From positions 14,317,825 to 14,381,824 of the forward strand of contig OX393566.1 in NCBI GenBank assembly GCA_947652115.1: 64,000 bases of DNA. Direction: 5' to 3'. This DNA is from Blastomussa wellsi (Eukaryota > Cnidaria > Anthozoa > Scleractinia > Plerogyridae). The notes below the pieces were generated by a model that made no database searches, was not told the DNA's origin, and saw only the letters and a list, made by a program, of their open reading frames with translations. Shown here piece by piece: positions 20,870-30,354 of the stretch. Made by a program: the position numbers and the translations under genes. The number at the start of each line of letters is the position of its first letter. Positions within the stretch are counted from its first letter, which is position 1.

Positions 20870-20883
20870 CACATTATACAAAG

Positions 20884-22336
20884 TTGCCGATTGCTGCAAA
20901 GGAAATTGGACCAGAAACGTGGCAGAATTTAGAACAAGAACTAGTGGAACTAGCGGAAATTGATCAAGAAACATTTGAAAAAATGATAGAACAAATACAA
21001 GCAGAAATTCGGAATGTGTTTGATAAGCGCATACCCCTGGAAGACCAAGAGCGTCAAATCAAACCTCTACTTCCAAAACCATACCAACCAAGAGCGCCCC
21101 CAAGGCAAAAAAGGGGGGCAAGAAAAATGGATAGCATCCTGAAGATGTTTGATCCAATGTCTGCCCAGAAAGTCAAATCGAGGGAGAACTACCGACAAAC
21201 CCTTGAAAGATTCTTTAATATAGAACCAGAGGTTGAGGGAAGAACGGAAGAAGGGCGACGTTTCATAAGATGGACGATTAACCAAGGACAGGGAAAAAAC
21301 CTCACAGAGTATTTTATGGAAAAGATTCGAGAGAGAGTTAACACATTGTATCTGAGGCACAACTATTCTTATTGGTTGCAAAACATCGAGGATGGAACCC
21401 TCATCTTGTTTTACAAAAACTCCGGGGGGTCGCCTTGGATAAGCGAACTGTCTGAAGTGGGAAACTGGTTGAATGAAAAGGAGGCGCGTCTGCAAATTGA
21501 TGACATCGAAAGACCGGACACAAAGTGGGTGTTCAGGGGCTATTCTGATATCTTTGTGAAGGTTGTGCTTGAGCGCCAGCCTTTGTTGGGCACAGCCCCC
21601 TTACCAGACTGGCTGCGCAACCTTGCTCGTGGGCGTGCTGCTCCAATGGTGGTGCTGGATACCTACCGCGATAATTTGTGTCTCTGGCGCTGCATTGCTG
21701 TGCACCGAGGAGCCCGGCTTGACCGAAGTACAGCAGCAGCTCGTGAGCTTGCCAAGAGTTTCTTCAAACTCAAAAATGTACCAAACAACTGCCCAAAAAC
21801 ATCTCTTGATGAATTAGATAAGGTTGAAAGGCATCTAAATAAGGGGGTCGGTTTTTCAGATTGGCTCGGCATAAAGGTTTATGAGCCTGAGCAGGGAGAA
21901 GACAACAAAGTGGTTTGGCATCTTGGAAGAAACTCGCCGGCCAAGCTGACAAACATTCTGACAATCAGCATTTACGAGGGGCATGCATTTGTCATAAGAC
22001 ATGGCAAAGCTTGCGAAAATGTATGCATCTGTTCATTGCCATGCGAGATTCACACAAGCTGGCAATCTTCAACGGCATGCCCAAACGTGTGCCCAAAGGA
22101 ATACGAAAATTGATTGCCCAGGCGAAAAAGTCGAAGCCCCGCAGACAGCTTTTGAGAAGGTTTTTTATCCAAACAATCATGCTTCCAAAGAATCACTTCG
22201 GTGGCTTGACTATGAAGCCAAGTGTAGGAAAATTCACATTCACCACGCAATGTGTGGTCACAGAGGTGAGAGGTGGGTTGAGCGGGCACCTGTCGACGGT
22301 TACAACCATGAAACTAAAACATCTGGGCCCAAGTAA
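20884..22336 (+). pseudogene. pPolB copy 2, N-terminal region with OTU-like motif
   Basis: The open frame runs 20884-22113 but begins with TTG; the first in-frame ATG is at about 20983, so the start is unsure. A charged N-terminal segment is followed near residues 260-270 by YRDNLCLWRCIAVHRG, which resembles the DGNCLFRA catalytic block of OTU cysteine proteases, and at about residue 366 by YEGHAFVI, where an OTU His would be expected. That assignment is inference. After 22113, sense continues in another frame with CHARFTQAGNLQRHAQTC, a C2H2 finger, and FEKVFYPNNHASKESLRWLD. A deletion or frame change near 22330 then joins to the exonuclease part. Confidence 0.7.
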
Positions 22337-24381
22337 GGGCGGAGTTTGTGCCAGAAGACATGAGCCTGCTTCCGAAAGTGCAGTGGCAAAAAATTGATGA
22401 ATGGTGCAACCAGGCGCCAGTCGTCGGGTTCAACTTGGGCAGTTACAATCTAAACTTGATCAAAAGCCACTTTGCGGAGCGGCTAGCCGACACAACCGAC
22501 AAAGTCAGAGTGGCAAAGATAATGTTATTGCTCACCTGGGGCTTCCATTTCCTTGACATAAACTATCTTGGCCCGGGGACCAGCTACGAAAAGTGGGCAA
22601 GAGCCTACAAATGTACATCAGAGAAATCGTGGTTTTCGTACGAGTGGTTCGACTCGCCACAAAAGCTCGACTATGCAGGGCTCCCAGACTATCCAGCGTG
22701 GTACTTACACCTGAAGGGCGACCACGTGCTCACGAGAGATGAATGGGAGGGGTGTAAGTGCCTGTTCAAAGAAAAGGGCATGCGCACCTTCGCGGACTGG
22801 CTTAGCTACTACAACAATCTCGACGTGGCACCTGGCCTAGAGGCTTTAGAAAAGATGCGGGCCTTCTTCACTGAAAAAGGAATCAACACCTTGAAAGACG
22901 CGGTCAGTGTCCCGGGGGTGAGTTTGCATTACTTACTCCGGGGAGCGGTCGAGAAAGGTGCGGAGCTTTACAGTCCAGGCGGAGAAGCGTACCAGATGTT
23001 GAAAGGAGCTGTGGTCGGAGGCCCGAGCCTCGTGTTCACGCGCTACCACGAAGTCGGGGTGACAAAGATAAGATCGCACCAATTCGAAGACTCCCGTCTT
23101 TGCAAAAAGATCTTGGGTTACGACACCAATGCCCTCTATCTTTCAACCATGCTCAGAGAAATGCCTTACGAGAAGGAAAGGGTCGCCCACTACACCGAAG
23201 ACGACGACTCCCAAGAGGAGGTGGTGCCAGAGTTAACGCGCAGGCTCAAAGAAGGAGAATGGTTCGGATTTGCCGAAGTTGATATAGAGATTCCGGAGCA
23301 CTTGCGCCCAAAGTTTGAGGAAATGTGCCCGTTCTTCTTTAACAAAAAGGTGCCGAACAAAGTTGTCCTGAAGCATATGCTTGATTACTTGCGACAAACA
23401 GGCAGAAAGCGCGCAGACGGGAAAAAATTTGTGGGCGCCCTGTCCGCAGAGAGACTGTTGGTGTATGCCCCTCTGCTTCGTTGGTATGTGGACCACGGGG
23501 CAGTGATCACACATGTCTATCGGTCAATCAACTACCAACCGGCCAAGAGCTTTCCCTGGTTCGTGGAGCAGGTCACCGAGGCGCGGCGAACAGGAGACAT
23601 GGAAAAAAGCAAGGCGCTGCTGGGGGAGGTGTTCAAGCTGCTAGGGAACAGCGGGTACGGGAAGCTCATCAAAGCCTTGGAGCAGCAGACAAACGTTATT
23701 TACACCAAAGATGAGAAGGTGGTCGACAGAGCCTTGCGAAGTGCGTATTTCTCCGATCTTGATGAGATCGGGCAGGCGTATGAGCTGGAAAGCCGCAAGC
23801 CAAGGATCACAATCAGGCGACCATTTCAGGTTGGAATCGCTGTGTATCAGCTGGCAAAGCTGCGGATGCTGGAATTCTATTACGACTTTCTCAACAGGTA
23901 TTTCGACAGAAGAGATTTTGAGCTGATCCAGATGGACACAGACAGCAACTACATGGCCATCTCCATTGAGCGGCTCGAGGACCTTGTCAAGCCGGAGCTG
24001 CAAGCGGAATTCGAGACGCAGGAGAAACAGTGGCTGGCTTGGGACAAATGGAGCGGCCGCATGCCTGGGCTCTTCAAACTCGAGTGCGTTGGCAGCCGGA
24101 TGATCGTTCTCTGCTCAAAGTGTTATTTCATCGACGAACCGGGTGAAAAAAAGAAGTTCAGCACGAAAGGGATGTAGAAGAAGCAAAACGTGATAACCTG
24201 GCAGCGTTTCAAGACAGCTTTGAAAGGTAGCAAGGACATGGCAACTAACAGAGGTTTCAGGATGCGGGACGGACGGATGGTCACTTATGAGCAGCAGAAA
24301 CTGGGGCTGAGCGCTTATTACGACAAAAGGTGGGTGCTGCCCAACGGGATACACACTGAACCAACCGAATTTCACATTTAG
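22337..24381 (+). pseudogene. pPolB copy 2, exonuclease and polymerase domains
   Basis: Family-B DNA polymerase of the protein-primed type. Exonuclease motif II is GFNLGSYNLNLI (near residue 28 of the frame that starts at 22348); motif III is SYYNNLDVAPGLEAL. Palm motif A is GYDTNALYLS (about 256), motif B LLGNSGYGKL (about 430), and motif C MDTDSNY (about 529), so the metal-binding Asp residues are all present. A TAG at 24175-24177 cuts the frame; the same frame runs on to 24381 with QRFKTALKG and GFRMRDGRMVTYEQQK. The enzyme would replicate the element's linear DNA from a protein primer. It ends four bases inside the convergent integrase gene. This copy is disabled by the stop and by the upstream deletion. 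Confidence 0.88.
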
Positions 24382-25085
24382 TTCGCGTCAGACGGAGGAA
24401 GAGTGGTGTTTGGAGGGACAACCAGGAGCTCTTCACACACAAAGCTGCGCTTGGGCCCATCGTGCAAATAGTAGAGAATGGGTTGATTTGGTTTGATAAA
24501 AGCTCTTAGAAGAGTATAAACTTTCAACGACCAGATCGGATCTGTGGCCCTTCTTGCGCCTCCTTCAAGCTCACTGGGTTGGTAGAGATAGCGAACTTGG
24601 ACAAGAGACGGGAGGATTTTTTCGTTCACCCCAAAAGGCCTTCTAGGAGTTGAGGGCTGCGCAGAAACAGTGTTTTCTTTGATTACTTCCGCAGGTTTTT
24701 TCCCCGTCAGCCAGGTGACTTCGTTGTTCAAAGTGGCAACAACTTCAGGAAGTCTTTTCACCCACGCAGTGGACCGCTCGCCAGGAGGGAGTCGCATTTC
24801 CACAGCGTACTGGTACCCGAACAACCGTTCGGCAAGGGTGCGGTTGAAACGTTCAACAATGGCCTGGTCGCGGTGAATGCCAACGCGTCCGTGCCGGATA
24901 TTGGTTTTGTGCTTTTCCATGTCTTTTGTAACGGCGCCCATGAATTCGCGCCTGGGGTCAACCTGCAGCAGTTGAGGCCACTTCAGGGGCGAGCGCTTGT
25001 AAGGCGGCCTCGGATAATTTTTTGATAGGAGCAAGGCCTTTCCAATATCTCCCCAGGCCGTAGCATATCTTTGTGAGTTTGGCAT
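24378..25085 (-). pseudogene. Retroviral-type integrase, N-terminal half missing
   Basis: Encodes the second half of an rve integrase as carried by Polintons and adintoviruses. WPQLLQVDPRREFMGAV holds the second catalytic Asp and AIVERFNRTLAERLF the catalytic Glu; the HHCC head and first Asp are absent. After KNYPRPPYKRSPLKWPQ, the residues upstream (MPNSQRYATAWGD) do not look like the expected N-terminal part, so a deletion or recombination joint lies near 25040-25085. The C-terminal segment ends REELLVVPPN-like with a stop at 24378. The gene converges on pPolB. It would join the element's ends to host DNA. Confidence 0.85.
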
Positions 25086-25115
25086 CCATCGCGCTATATA
25101 AAAGAGTAAAAGAGT

Positions 25116-25442
25116 TTAAAGGAACCGGAAGGCTGCGTAGCCCAGAGCAAGCGCCCCTGCGCCCATGAACACGAGTTCACCCCTTTTCTGCTGCTCGCTT
25201 GGCTCATAGAAATCAGAGAACTTGGGCTCTTTGGGAGGTGCCATCCGTTCTTCAGGATGCACCCTGTTTTAGAGTTTGAAGGCGTAGTCAGCTTGGTACG
25301 CCTCAAGAGCTTTATCATGGCACACTTTTTCTTCTTGCGCTGCTTTGTCACCGCCCCCAAAAGCCCTCACGAAATAATTACCGCTAATAAAAGCCGCTGC
25401 GTTCAACACAGCCCCGCCAACCATAATCGCAACACTTGCCAT
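25116..25442 (-). pseudogene. Small two-helix membrane protein, one stop codon
   Basis: Read from the ATG at 25442. The N-terminus MASVAIMVGGAVLNAAAF is a likely membrane helix and the C-terminus MGAGALALGYAAFRFL a second one; the middle is charged (KAAQEEKVCHDKALEAYQAD). A TAA at 25269-25271, after 57 codons, breaks it. From memory, proteins of this shape recur in cnidarian adintovirus-like elements next to the integrase. The role is unknown; a virion membrane or entry-associated function is only a guess. The gene lies head-to-tail with the next ORF on the same strand. Confidence 0.6.
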
Positions 25443-25487
25443 GCTTCGTGATTATATATTATCAGAGGTATTTTCAAATACAGAATT

Positions 25488-25709
25488 TTAGGCGTTGGTG
25501 GGAAGGATTTTCTGGTCCTCCAGGTACTGTTTGAGAGCAACGCTCCCCACCATTACAGCTGTGAACATTGCGTAGTTTTCGATAGGATTAGAAGGGTCAC
25601 CTGTAAAACTTTTCTTGAACGTTTTTTTGGCAACACAGCCTATGCCAGTAGCGAGGCCTGTAAGGGTGGCGGCATCCATGACTGTTTTCACGAGCTTGTT
25701 GTCGGACAT
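25488..25709 (-). CDS. Small membrane-associated protein, intact
   Basis: 73 codons from the ATG at 25709. There are two hydrophobic or amphipathic segments, VMDAATLTGLATGIGCVAKK and NYAMFTAVMVGSVALKQYL, separated by a charged loop. It ends EDQKILPTNA. The gene belongs to a minus-strand series of short ORFs between the integrase and ATPase. I recall near-identical proteins in other cnidarian Polinton-like elements. No enzyme motif is seen. The upstream motif at 25732-25750 is a likely promoter element. Confidence 0.65.
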   Translation of the reverse strand: MSDNKLVKTVMDAATLTGLATGIGCVAKKTFKKSFTGDPSNPIENYAMFTAVMVGSVALKQYLEDQKILPTNA

Positions 25710-25731
25710 GTTGGTTATAGATAAGAGAAAA

Positions 25732-25750
25732 AAGTATTTAATTGAAAATT
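25732..25750 (-). promoter_or_regulatory. TTTTCAATTAAATACTTTT motif
   Basis: On the gene strand it lies about 25 bases before the ATG at 25709. It shares TCAATTAAATA with the motifs before 26454 and 20366. Confidence 0.5.
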
Positions 25751-26454
25751 ATTCCTCGCCTTCTTGTTCCTCAAATACTTTTTTGAAATGATCAGGATTT
25801 TTGGCTATGCAAAAGATAGTTTTAAGGCAATTGTACGTGAATGCCTCCCAAACTAAGCCACTGCCTGAAATGGCCGCGATGCTTATAGCTAACTGTTGGA
25901 AGCCTGGGACTTTCCACATTTTTTATACAACATCAAAAAAATATTCAAATGAATTTTGCCACCTCTGGCTAATCATCCATCGGGCGAATGCCTTTTTTGG
26001 GTTGCGGTATTCTTGATGGCTGCGGAACCTGTGGCGCAGGTTCCGGTGCAGGTGTCGGTGCCCATCCCTTTCTAAAAAAAAAGGCCTTTATGTCTTCACG
26101 CTTGACATAAGTCGTAACAAGCGTAGTGCCAATTCCAATGATAGAGATCCATTGGGTTGTGCTGAGACCATTTGAAACTTTGGAATCAGCTGCAGCGGGC
26201 TCTGGTGCTGCCTATGGAACCGGCTCAGGAGCAGGCGCAGATTTTTTTCTCTCTTTCGATTATGATAGCAGCCTCGGCTACGGCTTTTTTCTGTGCTTCA
26301 CGAGCCTGTCTTGTTTTCTCAGCTGTGAGTTTGCCAGCAGCTACCCGCTTTGGATTTTTGGCAGGCCTTGTTTCCGGAGTTGACGAGTTACTTTGCTTAC
26401 CTGTGGTTCAGAAATTGCTTGAGCGGGCGGTTGCTGTTGCTGTTCTTTAGCCAT
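25749..26454 (-). pseudogene. Gln/Pro/Ala-rich protein with a membrane segment, broken
   Basis: Begins at the ATG at 26454 (MAKEQQQQPPAQAISEPQVS). Reading needs several frame changes and meets stops. Recognisable pieces are an Ala/Lys/Glu helix (QAREAQKKAVAEAAIIIERE, about 26265-26325), an APAPEP-type linker, a hydrophobic segment WISIIGIGTTLVTTYVKRED (about 26095-26155), a second Pro-rich stretch, and a C-terminus SGLVWEAFTYNCLKTIF ... EEQEGEE ending in TAA at 25749. The two ends could also be separate genes. It resembles membrane-anchored structural or scaffold proteins of adintovirus-like elements, as far as memory allows; I cannot name a function. Confidence 0.5.
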
Positions 26455-26470
26455 AGTTACATGAAAACAA

Positions 26471-26490
26471 AAATATATTTAATTGAGAAA
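26471..26490 (-). promoter_or_regulatory. TTTCTCAATTAAATATATTT motif
   Basis: On the gene strand it sits about 20 bases before the ATG at 26454, with a TATATTT core like a TATA box. Confidence 0.5.
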
Positions 26491-26518
26491 ATAATTTTTT
26501 GTGAGGAATTGCTAGCAA

Positions 26519-27108
26519 TTATTCAGCAGTTGCTGCAGAATACTCAGGAATTGGTGAGAAATCATTGGTGAGTTCGCTTTGAATTTTCTTTGTACTTTCG
26601 AAATCAATGTGTTTCACGGTGACCAGCGCCGCATTGGCAACAGCGAGTAGCCTGCCACACTTCAGAGAAAGGTTGCCAGCAAGGTTTGACAGCTCTTTGG
26701 TTATAATGTAGTCAGTTTTAAGCTCCTTTTGCAAAGCTTCAACGTCTTTGATTGGTAAAAAATTACCAACTATTTTGGATGCTATCTACCAGATGCTATC
26801 TACCAGAGTATCATTTGTTTTTGAGCTCACATAGGCCTCATACCTTTTGAAGTATTTTTCAACATCCTTGTCGCTTAATCGCTTAACCTGTTCGTGAGTC
26901 AACAGCACACCTATTGTCTCTTTGGTCTGCCCGATGAAGCAAGTGTTGCCAGCTGCTCACGAAGAGCAGGAATATCAGGTTGCGTCGAAGCAACTGCTAA
27001 GACATTGTCGGGCGCGCTCGTTGGCTCAGCTTCAAGCAAGCTCAAAACGTCGGTCATTATGGGGTCTTCGGTTTCTACTCAGTTTGCGCTCGTTGATGGG
27101 GTCGCCAT
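26519..27108 (-). pseudogene. Viral ORF of unknown function, broken by stops and a 14-bp duplication
   Basis: Starts at the ATG at 27108 (MATPSTSAN then TGA). Coding sense continues with PIMTDVLSLLEAEPTSAPD and REQLATL, shifts frame at about 26925, and goes on with KETIGVLLTHEQVKRLSDKD and EKYFKRYEAYVSSKTNDTL. A tandem 14-bp duplication (26778-26805) then causes another shift. The last part, 26519-26734, encodes ELSNLAGNLSLKCGRLLAVA and ends SAATAE. Helical and charged, it lacks enzyme motifs. The gene lies between the membrane-protein series and the ATPase on the same strand, where structural or packaging genes are expected. Confidence 0.55.
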
Positions 27109-27123
27109 TTTGTATATGGTATT

Positions 27124-27143
27124 AATTTTTTAATTGAGTTTTG
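27124..27143 (-). promoter_or_regulatory. AAACTCAATTAAAAAATTAA motif
   Basis: On the gene strand it lies about 20 bases before the ATG at 27108 and overlaps the last codons of the ATPase relic, so the genes are packed without spacers. Confidence 0.5.
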
Positions 27144-27708
27144 ATTTTATTCCATAAGGGTGCCGAAGTGAGAACACAAGGAAGGAAAACTTATTTTTTT
27201 TTCAACATCGAAATACATTCTTTGTACTCATCTTGAGAAAGTTCGCCGGCGTAATCTTCAAAAACCCCTTTCAAAGTCTTCCATGAGGGAGTGTAAAAAA
27301 GCACAATTGTAGCTACGTTTTCGCGGAAAGAAGCTGTGATGCTGATCATCTTTTGGGTGAGCACCCACACGCTTAGTTCTGTGTGGTGAGCGCTGAATGC
27401 GAGATTGACCAGCTGGCCTGTGCGATTTTTCACATCTTTCGAGGCTGTGCAGTCATCGAGGATTATGAGCACGTTGGTGCCCTCCAAAAACCAGCAAACA
27501 AGCTTTAACCATGGTTCATATGATAATGAGGGTCCGCCTCAGCGAAGCGATGAAAAGTCTTGTTGTACGCGAATGTCGGGCAGATGAGCACGGTGAAGTC
27601 GAACTTGCCACAGAAAGGGCTACAGAGCTAGTCCACCAGAAACCTTGATTTGCCTGAATTTGTCGGGCCAATAACAAGAGCGTTGAACGGGATGTTGTTG
27701 GGATCCAT
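27131..27708 (-). pseudogene. Genome-packaging ATPase (FtsK/HerA-A32 type), broken
   Basis: Starts at the ATG at 27708 with a short lead and the Walker A motif GPTNSGKS at about residues 14-21. A TAG follows FLVD about six residues later. Sense continues in frame to about 27515, shifts, and resumes with NVLIILDDCTAS, which is Walker B, then LTQKMISITASFRENVA, the sensor-like helix region. Another one-base shift near 27190, in an A-run, leads into a C-terminus FSLRHPYGIKSKLN. The family pumps DNA into preformed capsids in Polintons, adintoviruses and large DNA viruses. One stop and two frameshifts disable this copy. Confidence 0.8.
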
Positions 27709-27710
27709 TT

Positions 27711-28325
27711 CTACATCAGTATTGCACAGATTCTAATTGCTGCCCCAATATGCGAGTCACTGATAACAAAAACGTGGCATTTTACCTTGTCTGAGCCGCT
27801 GCTGGCATTCCGCGCTAGCTCCAGCTGTACTCCATCTGTTGTGTTCACAAGGCGCGTGCCACTGCCGTGCAGCGACTGATCTACCATGGAGCGCAGATCG
27901 ATCAAAAGCCCGAACTTGTGATCACTATAGAACTTTGTCAGATTCATGTGTGGCATTTTTGTCTGTGGAAAGAAACGACGGGCCGTCTCCCACATGTCCC
28001 TGCCTACGATGCCGTTGTTGTACAGCATGTTAGGCGAGCCGTTCACCGTGACACTGACTTTCGTCAGGCCAGGGTTGAAGCACTTTTCTGAATCTCTGGC
28101 TCCTGCAGCGTAAGGCTCGATGAACAGGAGAAGGATTCCTTTCAGGGACCTTCTCTGTGGGTTGACTCTGAGGTTAATCCTTGTGTCCTTGGCTTTTGGA
28201 AAGGTGACCACCTCAGCCTGCATCACGTGATCGTACATGAATTTTTTGCCAGCAGAATAAACAACGTGCACGTCTTCCGCCGGAGACTTGCTTCTAATCA
28301 TTTCGTACTCGAGCTGGACAGCAGA
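27711..28325 (-). pseudogene. Major capsid protein (double jelly-roll type), C-terminal part
   Basis: The frame 27711-28301 encodes segments such as VQLEYEMIRSK (starting just upstream), RINLRVNPQRRSLKGILLLF, DVWETARRFF-like sequence and GLLIDLRSMVDQSLHGSGTRLVN. Strand-rich sequence with an acidic FIEPYAAGARDSEKCFNPG loop fits the second jelly-roll of a Polinton/adintovirus hexon-like capsid protein; I base this on remembered cnidarian homologs and on its place next to the ATPase. A TAG at about 28329 separates it from inserted Crypton-type sequence. The C-terminus meets the ATPase start at 27708-27711. The Walker-motif neighbour and the order ATPase-capsid support the call. Confidence 0.7.
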
Positions 28326-28689
28326 CTATTTCTCTTGTACTAAGTCCTGTCTTTCCTCCTGACCGAGACGTAAAACTTTGACAAGCATTTATTCATCTCG
28401 TTGTTCTCCATTGTCTCAAAGTCAGTGGTGAATTCGGTTTGTTGTTGAAACCATTCTGTTAGATAAATAAAGTGTTGCGAAAATAGTTGTTTTGATTTAC
28501 TCATGCATGTGGACGTAATTAAGCGAAACGGGAATTTAAATGGTTTCACATTTAGCACAATTTTCACATCTTACCTTTGAAGAGTGTCATTCCGAACTTT
28601 GTGGCATGTTTGGTATTCCTCAGAATGGCATTTTCTTTCATTAAATTAATTTCCTCTTCAGACACATTGACAAAACGCGAGGCGGCCAT
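28325..28689 (-). pseudogene. Crypton-type (DUF3504/KIAA1958-like) gene fragment with intron
   Basis: Exon 1 (28575-28689) starts MAASRFVNVSEEEINLM and ends MTLFK. A 119-base intron with GTAAGA donor and CTAACAG acceptor (28456-28574) follows. Exon 2 (28325-28455) encodes EWFQQQTEFTTDFETMENNE and CLSKFYVSVRRKDRT, meets a TAG and goes on YKRNSLLS. The pattern of a helical start, TKHAT...LFKEW and LxKFYxxxRRKDGxxY matches the N-terminal, DNA-binding part of Crypton-derived tyrosine-recombinase-like proteins, as in DUF3504 genes. The catalytic domain is missing. Both flanks are capsid sequence, so the fragment arrived as DNA with its intron. Confidence 0.65.
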
Positions 28690-28704
28690 TTTGAAAATTC
28701 GTCC

Positions 28705-28800
28705 TTGTCCTATAATCACCTCGCCGGAGGTGATTATAGCAGAATATGATGCCATTCTAAGCCAATGAAAGCGAGAGAATTTCTATAATCACCTGAGTAA
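28705..28800. repeat. Three GTGATTATAG boxes in inverted orientation
   Basis: CTATAATCACCT occurs at about 28709-28720, its complement AGGTGATTATAG at about 28726-28738, and CTATAATCACCTG again at about 28784-28796. The first pair forms a tight palindrome around CGCCGG. The boxes lie exactly between the capsid sequence and the Crypton-type gene, where a promoter or a recombination site would be expected. Confidence 0.6.
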
Positions 28801-29608
28801 TTTTTCTAATGGTTGTTAATCTGACTGAATGTTGAGTTGCCCGGCAATGCGCTGAAGCTTTTGGATGCCTCCGAGCTGATACAAGATGCGCTGAACCGTT
28901 AAGGACATGTGGAAGATGTAAAAAGCCCGCACCTGCTGCGGGCAGATTCAGCATTGTGTGATATTTGTCAAATACTTCACGTGAGATTCCGCAACCTGTC
29001 GTCATGCACCAAACTGCAAAGTTCAGCTGCTGTTCCCAGAAAGATAGATCAGGCCCCGCAAGCCATTTTTTTTGCGGGCTGTGATGTTTCGAACTTTATC
29101 TGTTCCCTTCGAAATATCTCTTTGAACTTTGTTGTAAAATACTGGTCAGGCGTTACATAAATATTTATTGAGTTGTTGAATATTTTCTTCAAACTTGGTG
29201 CAGCGTCTTGAAATTCAACTGCTGGAACCGAACTTTTTACTGCCCGGGCGATAACTGATAAGGGAAGCCACCAACGTCATCCAAGCCCAGCGCGCTTTTC
29301 ATGTCTGTACTCCAATATTTGCAGTCTGAACCGAAGACGCTTTGCTGACTGCCTTCACCCTCTTTGTAAAATATTTCAGCTGTTGCTGTGTGGTCCAACG
29401 CAAAAGTTGTCTGTGCTACAAATTTGCTTTTGTTGGCCCTCGGAAACCTTGCAGAAAAAGCTGCCCTCCTCGCCTTGCCTTGTGCAGCCTTCGTGATCGC
29501 CTTGGGGTTTTGAATCCATTTTGTGAGTTTGGGAGACTGCGCCCTTTTTTCAAGATAGTCAAACGCAACAGAATCTGATTGTGTACATGCGGTTTTGAAA
29601 CTGTTCAT
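28757..29608 (-). pseudogene. Major capsid protein, N-terminal part
   Basis: Begins with an ATG at 29608 (MNSFKTACTQSDSVAFDYLE). The open frame to 29237 is followed by several frame changes. Recognisable pieces include IYVTPDQYFTTKFKEIFRRE (about 29110-29165) and QRILYQLGGIQ (about 28860-28890). Together with 27711-28325, and minus the Crypton-type insert, the length would be near 480 codons, in the range of Polinton capsid proteins. The N-terminal block (KAITKAAQGKARRAAFSARF) is basic, as capsid N-termini often are. It could instead be two genes. Confidence 0.5.
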
Positions 29609-29645
29609 CTTTTATTACTCCCCATTATCTTTTAATTAGAAATTT

Positions 29646-30338
29646 ATGTCCAACAAAAATAAAATGGTTGTGCTTACTATTGCAACAACAGAAAACGGTC
29701 ACACTGTTTACTTTGACAAGCCAATTCTTAAACCGAGTTTTATCTGGCTGTTAAGTTGTTCGCTTTATAAATCGTGGAACAACTTAAGAGAAACGGGGAA
29801 AGTGTTTTATGAAAGGAAGGGCAGGATAAACAAGACGAAACTCTTTTGCTACCTGGCAACTATGATCTTGAAAGCATCCAAAACTTTTTCAACGAAGGTT
29901 TCAGTGAAAAAATATTTTCTGTAACGAGGGGTACATTCTGGAGAACAGTAATCATTGCTCCAAACACACAAAATTGGCACAGAATTTGGTTTGAGTGACA
30001 GTTTGAAATTTTTTCTTCATAAAAACGACAATAATGTTGTTTACTCACAAATTGTTCTTGATGGTGCAAAAACTGAGAACTTTTATTTTATCCACTGTGA
30101 TTTAGTGGACAGAGAGCAGAACCTTTTCAACGGCAAGCACTCAAGCGTTCTTGCGAGCTTTGACATTAAAGGAAAGCCTTATGAAAAAGTTTTATATCAG
30201 AGCGGGGAGCAACATGTTCTGAGGGTCACAAATACAGGCAAAGAAGTGTCAAGTTTGAACATCTCGGTAAAAAATGAAAATGGTGAACTGTTTGACTTTC
30301 ACGGGTTCCCAATTCATTTCATTTTAGAAATAAATTGA
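29646..30338 (+). pseudogene. Minor capsid/penton-like protein, one break
   Basis: Divergent from the capsid gene, with start codons only 38 bases apart. The first frame (29646-29924) begins MSNKNKMVVLTIATTENGHT; the second (29955-30338) ends with LNISVKNENGELFDFHGFPI and HFILEIN. The segment FYFIHCDLVDREQN followed by a conserved-looking strand pattern and the closing FxxxLEIN resemble the C-terminal jelly-roll of penton-like proteins in Polinton-type elements (compare the ending pattern of F54H12.2-like proteins). This is inference from position and strand pattern. A frame change near 29930 breaks it. Confidence 0.55.
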
Positions 30339-30354
30339 AATGTTATAATATGCC

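Noticed and set aside
21067..21495. 142-codon minus-strand frame
   Set aside because: Antisense to the polymerase N-terminal region.
26126..26450. Two overlapping plus-strand frames of 85-92 codons
   Set aside because: Antisense to the Gln/Pro/Ala-rich viral ORF; Gly/Ala composition comes from the antisense of Pro/Ala codons.
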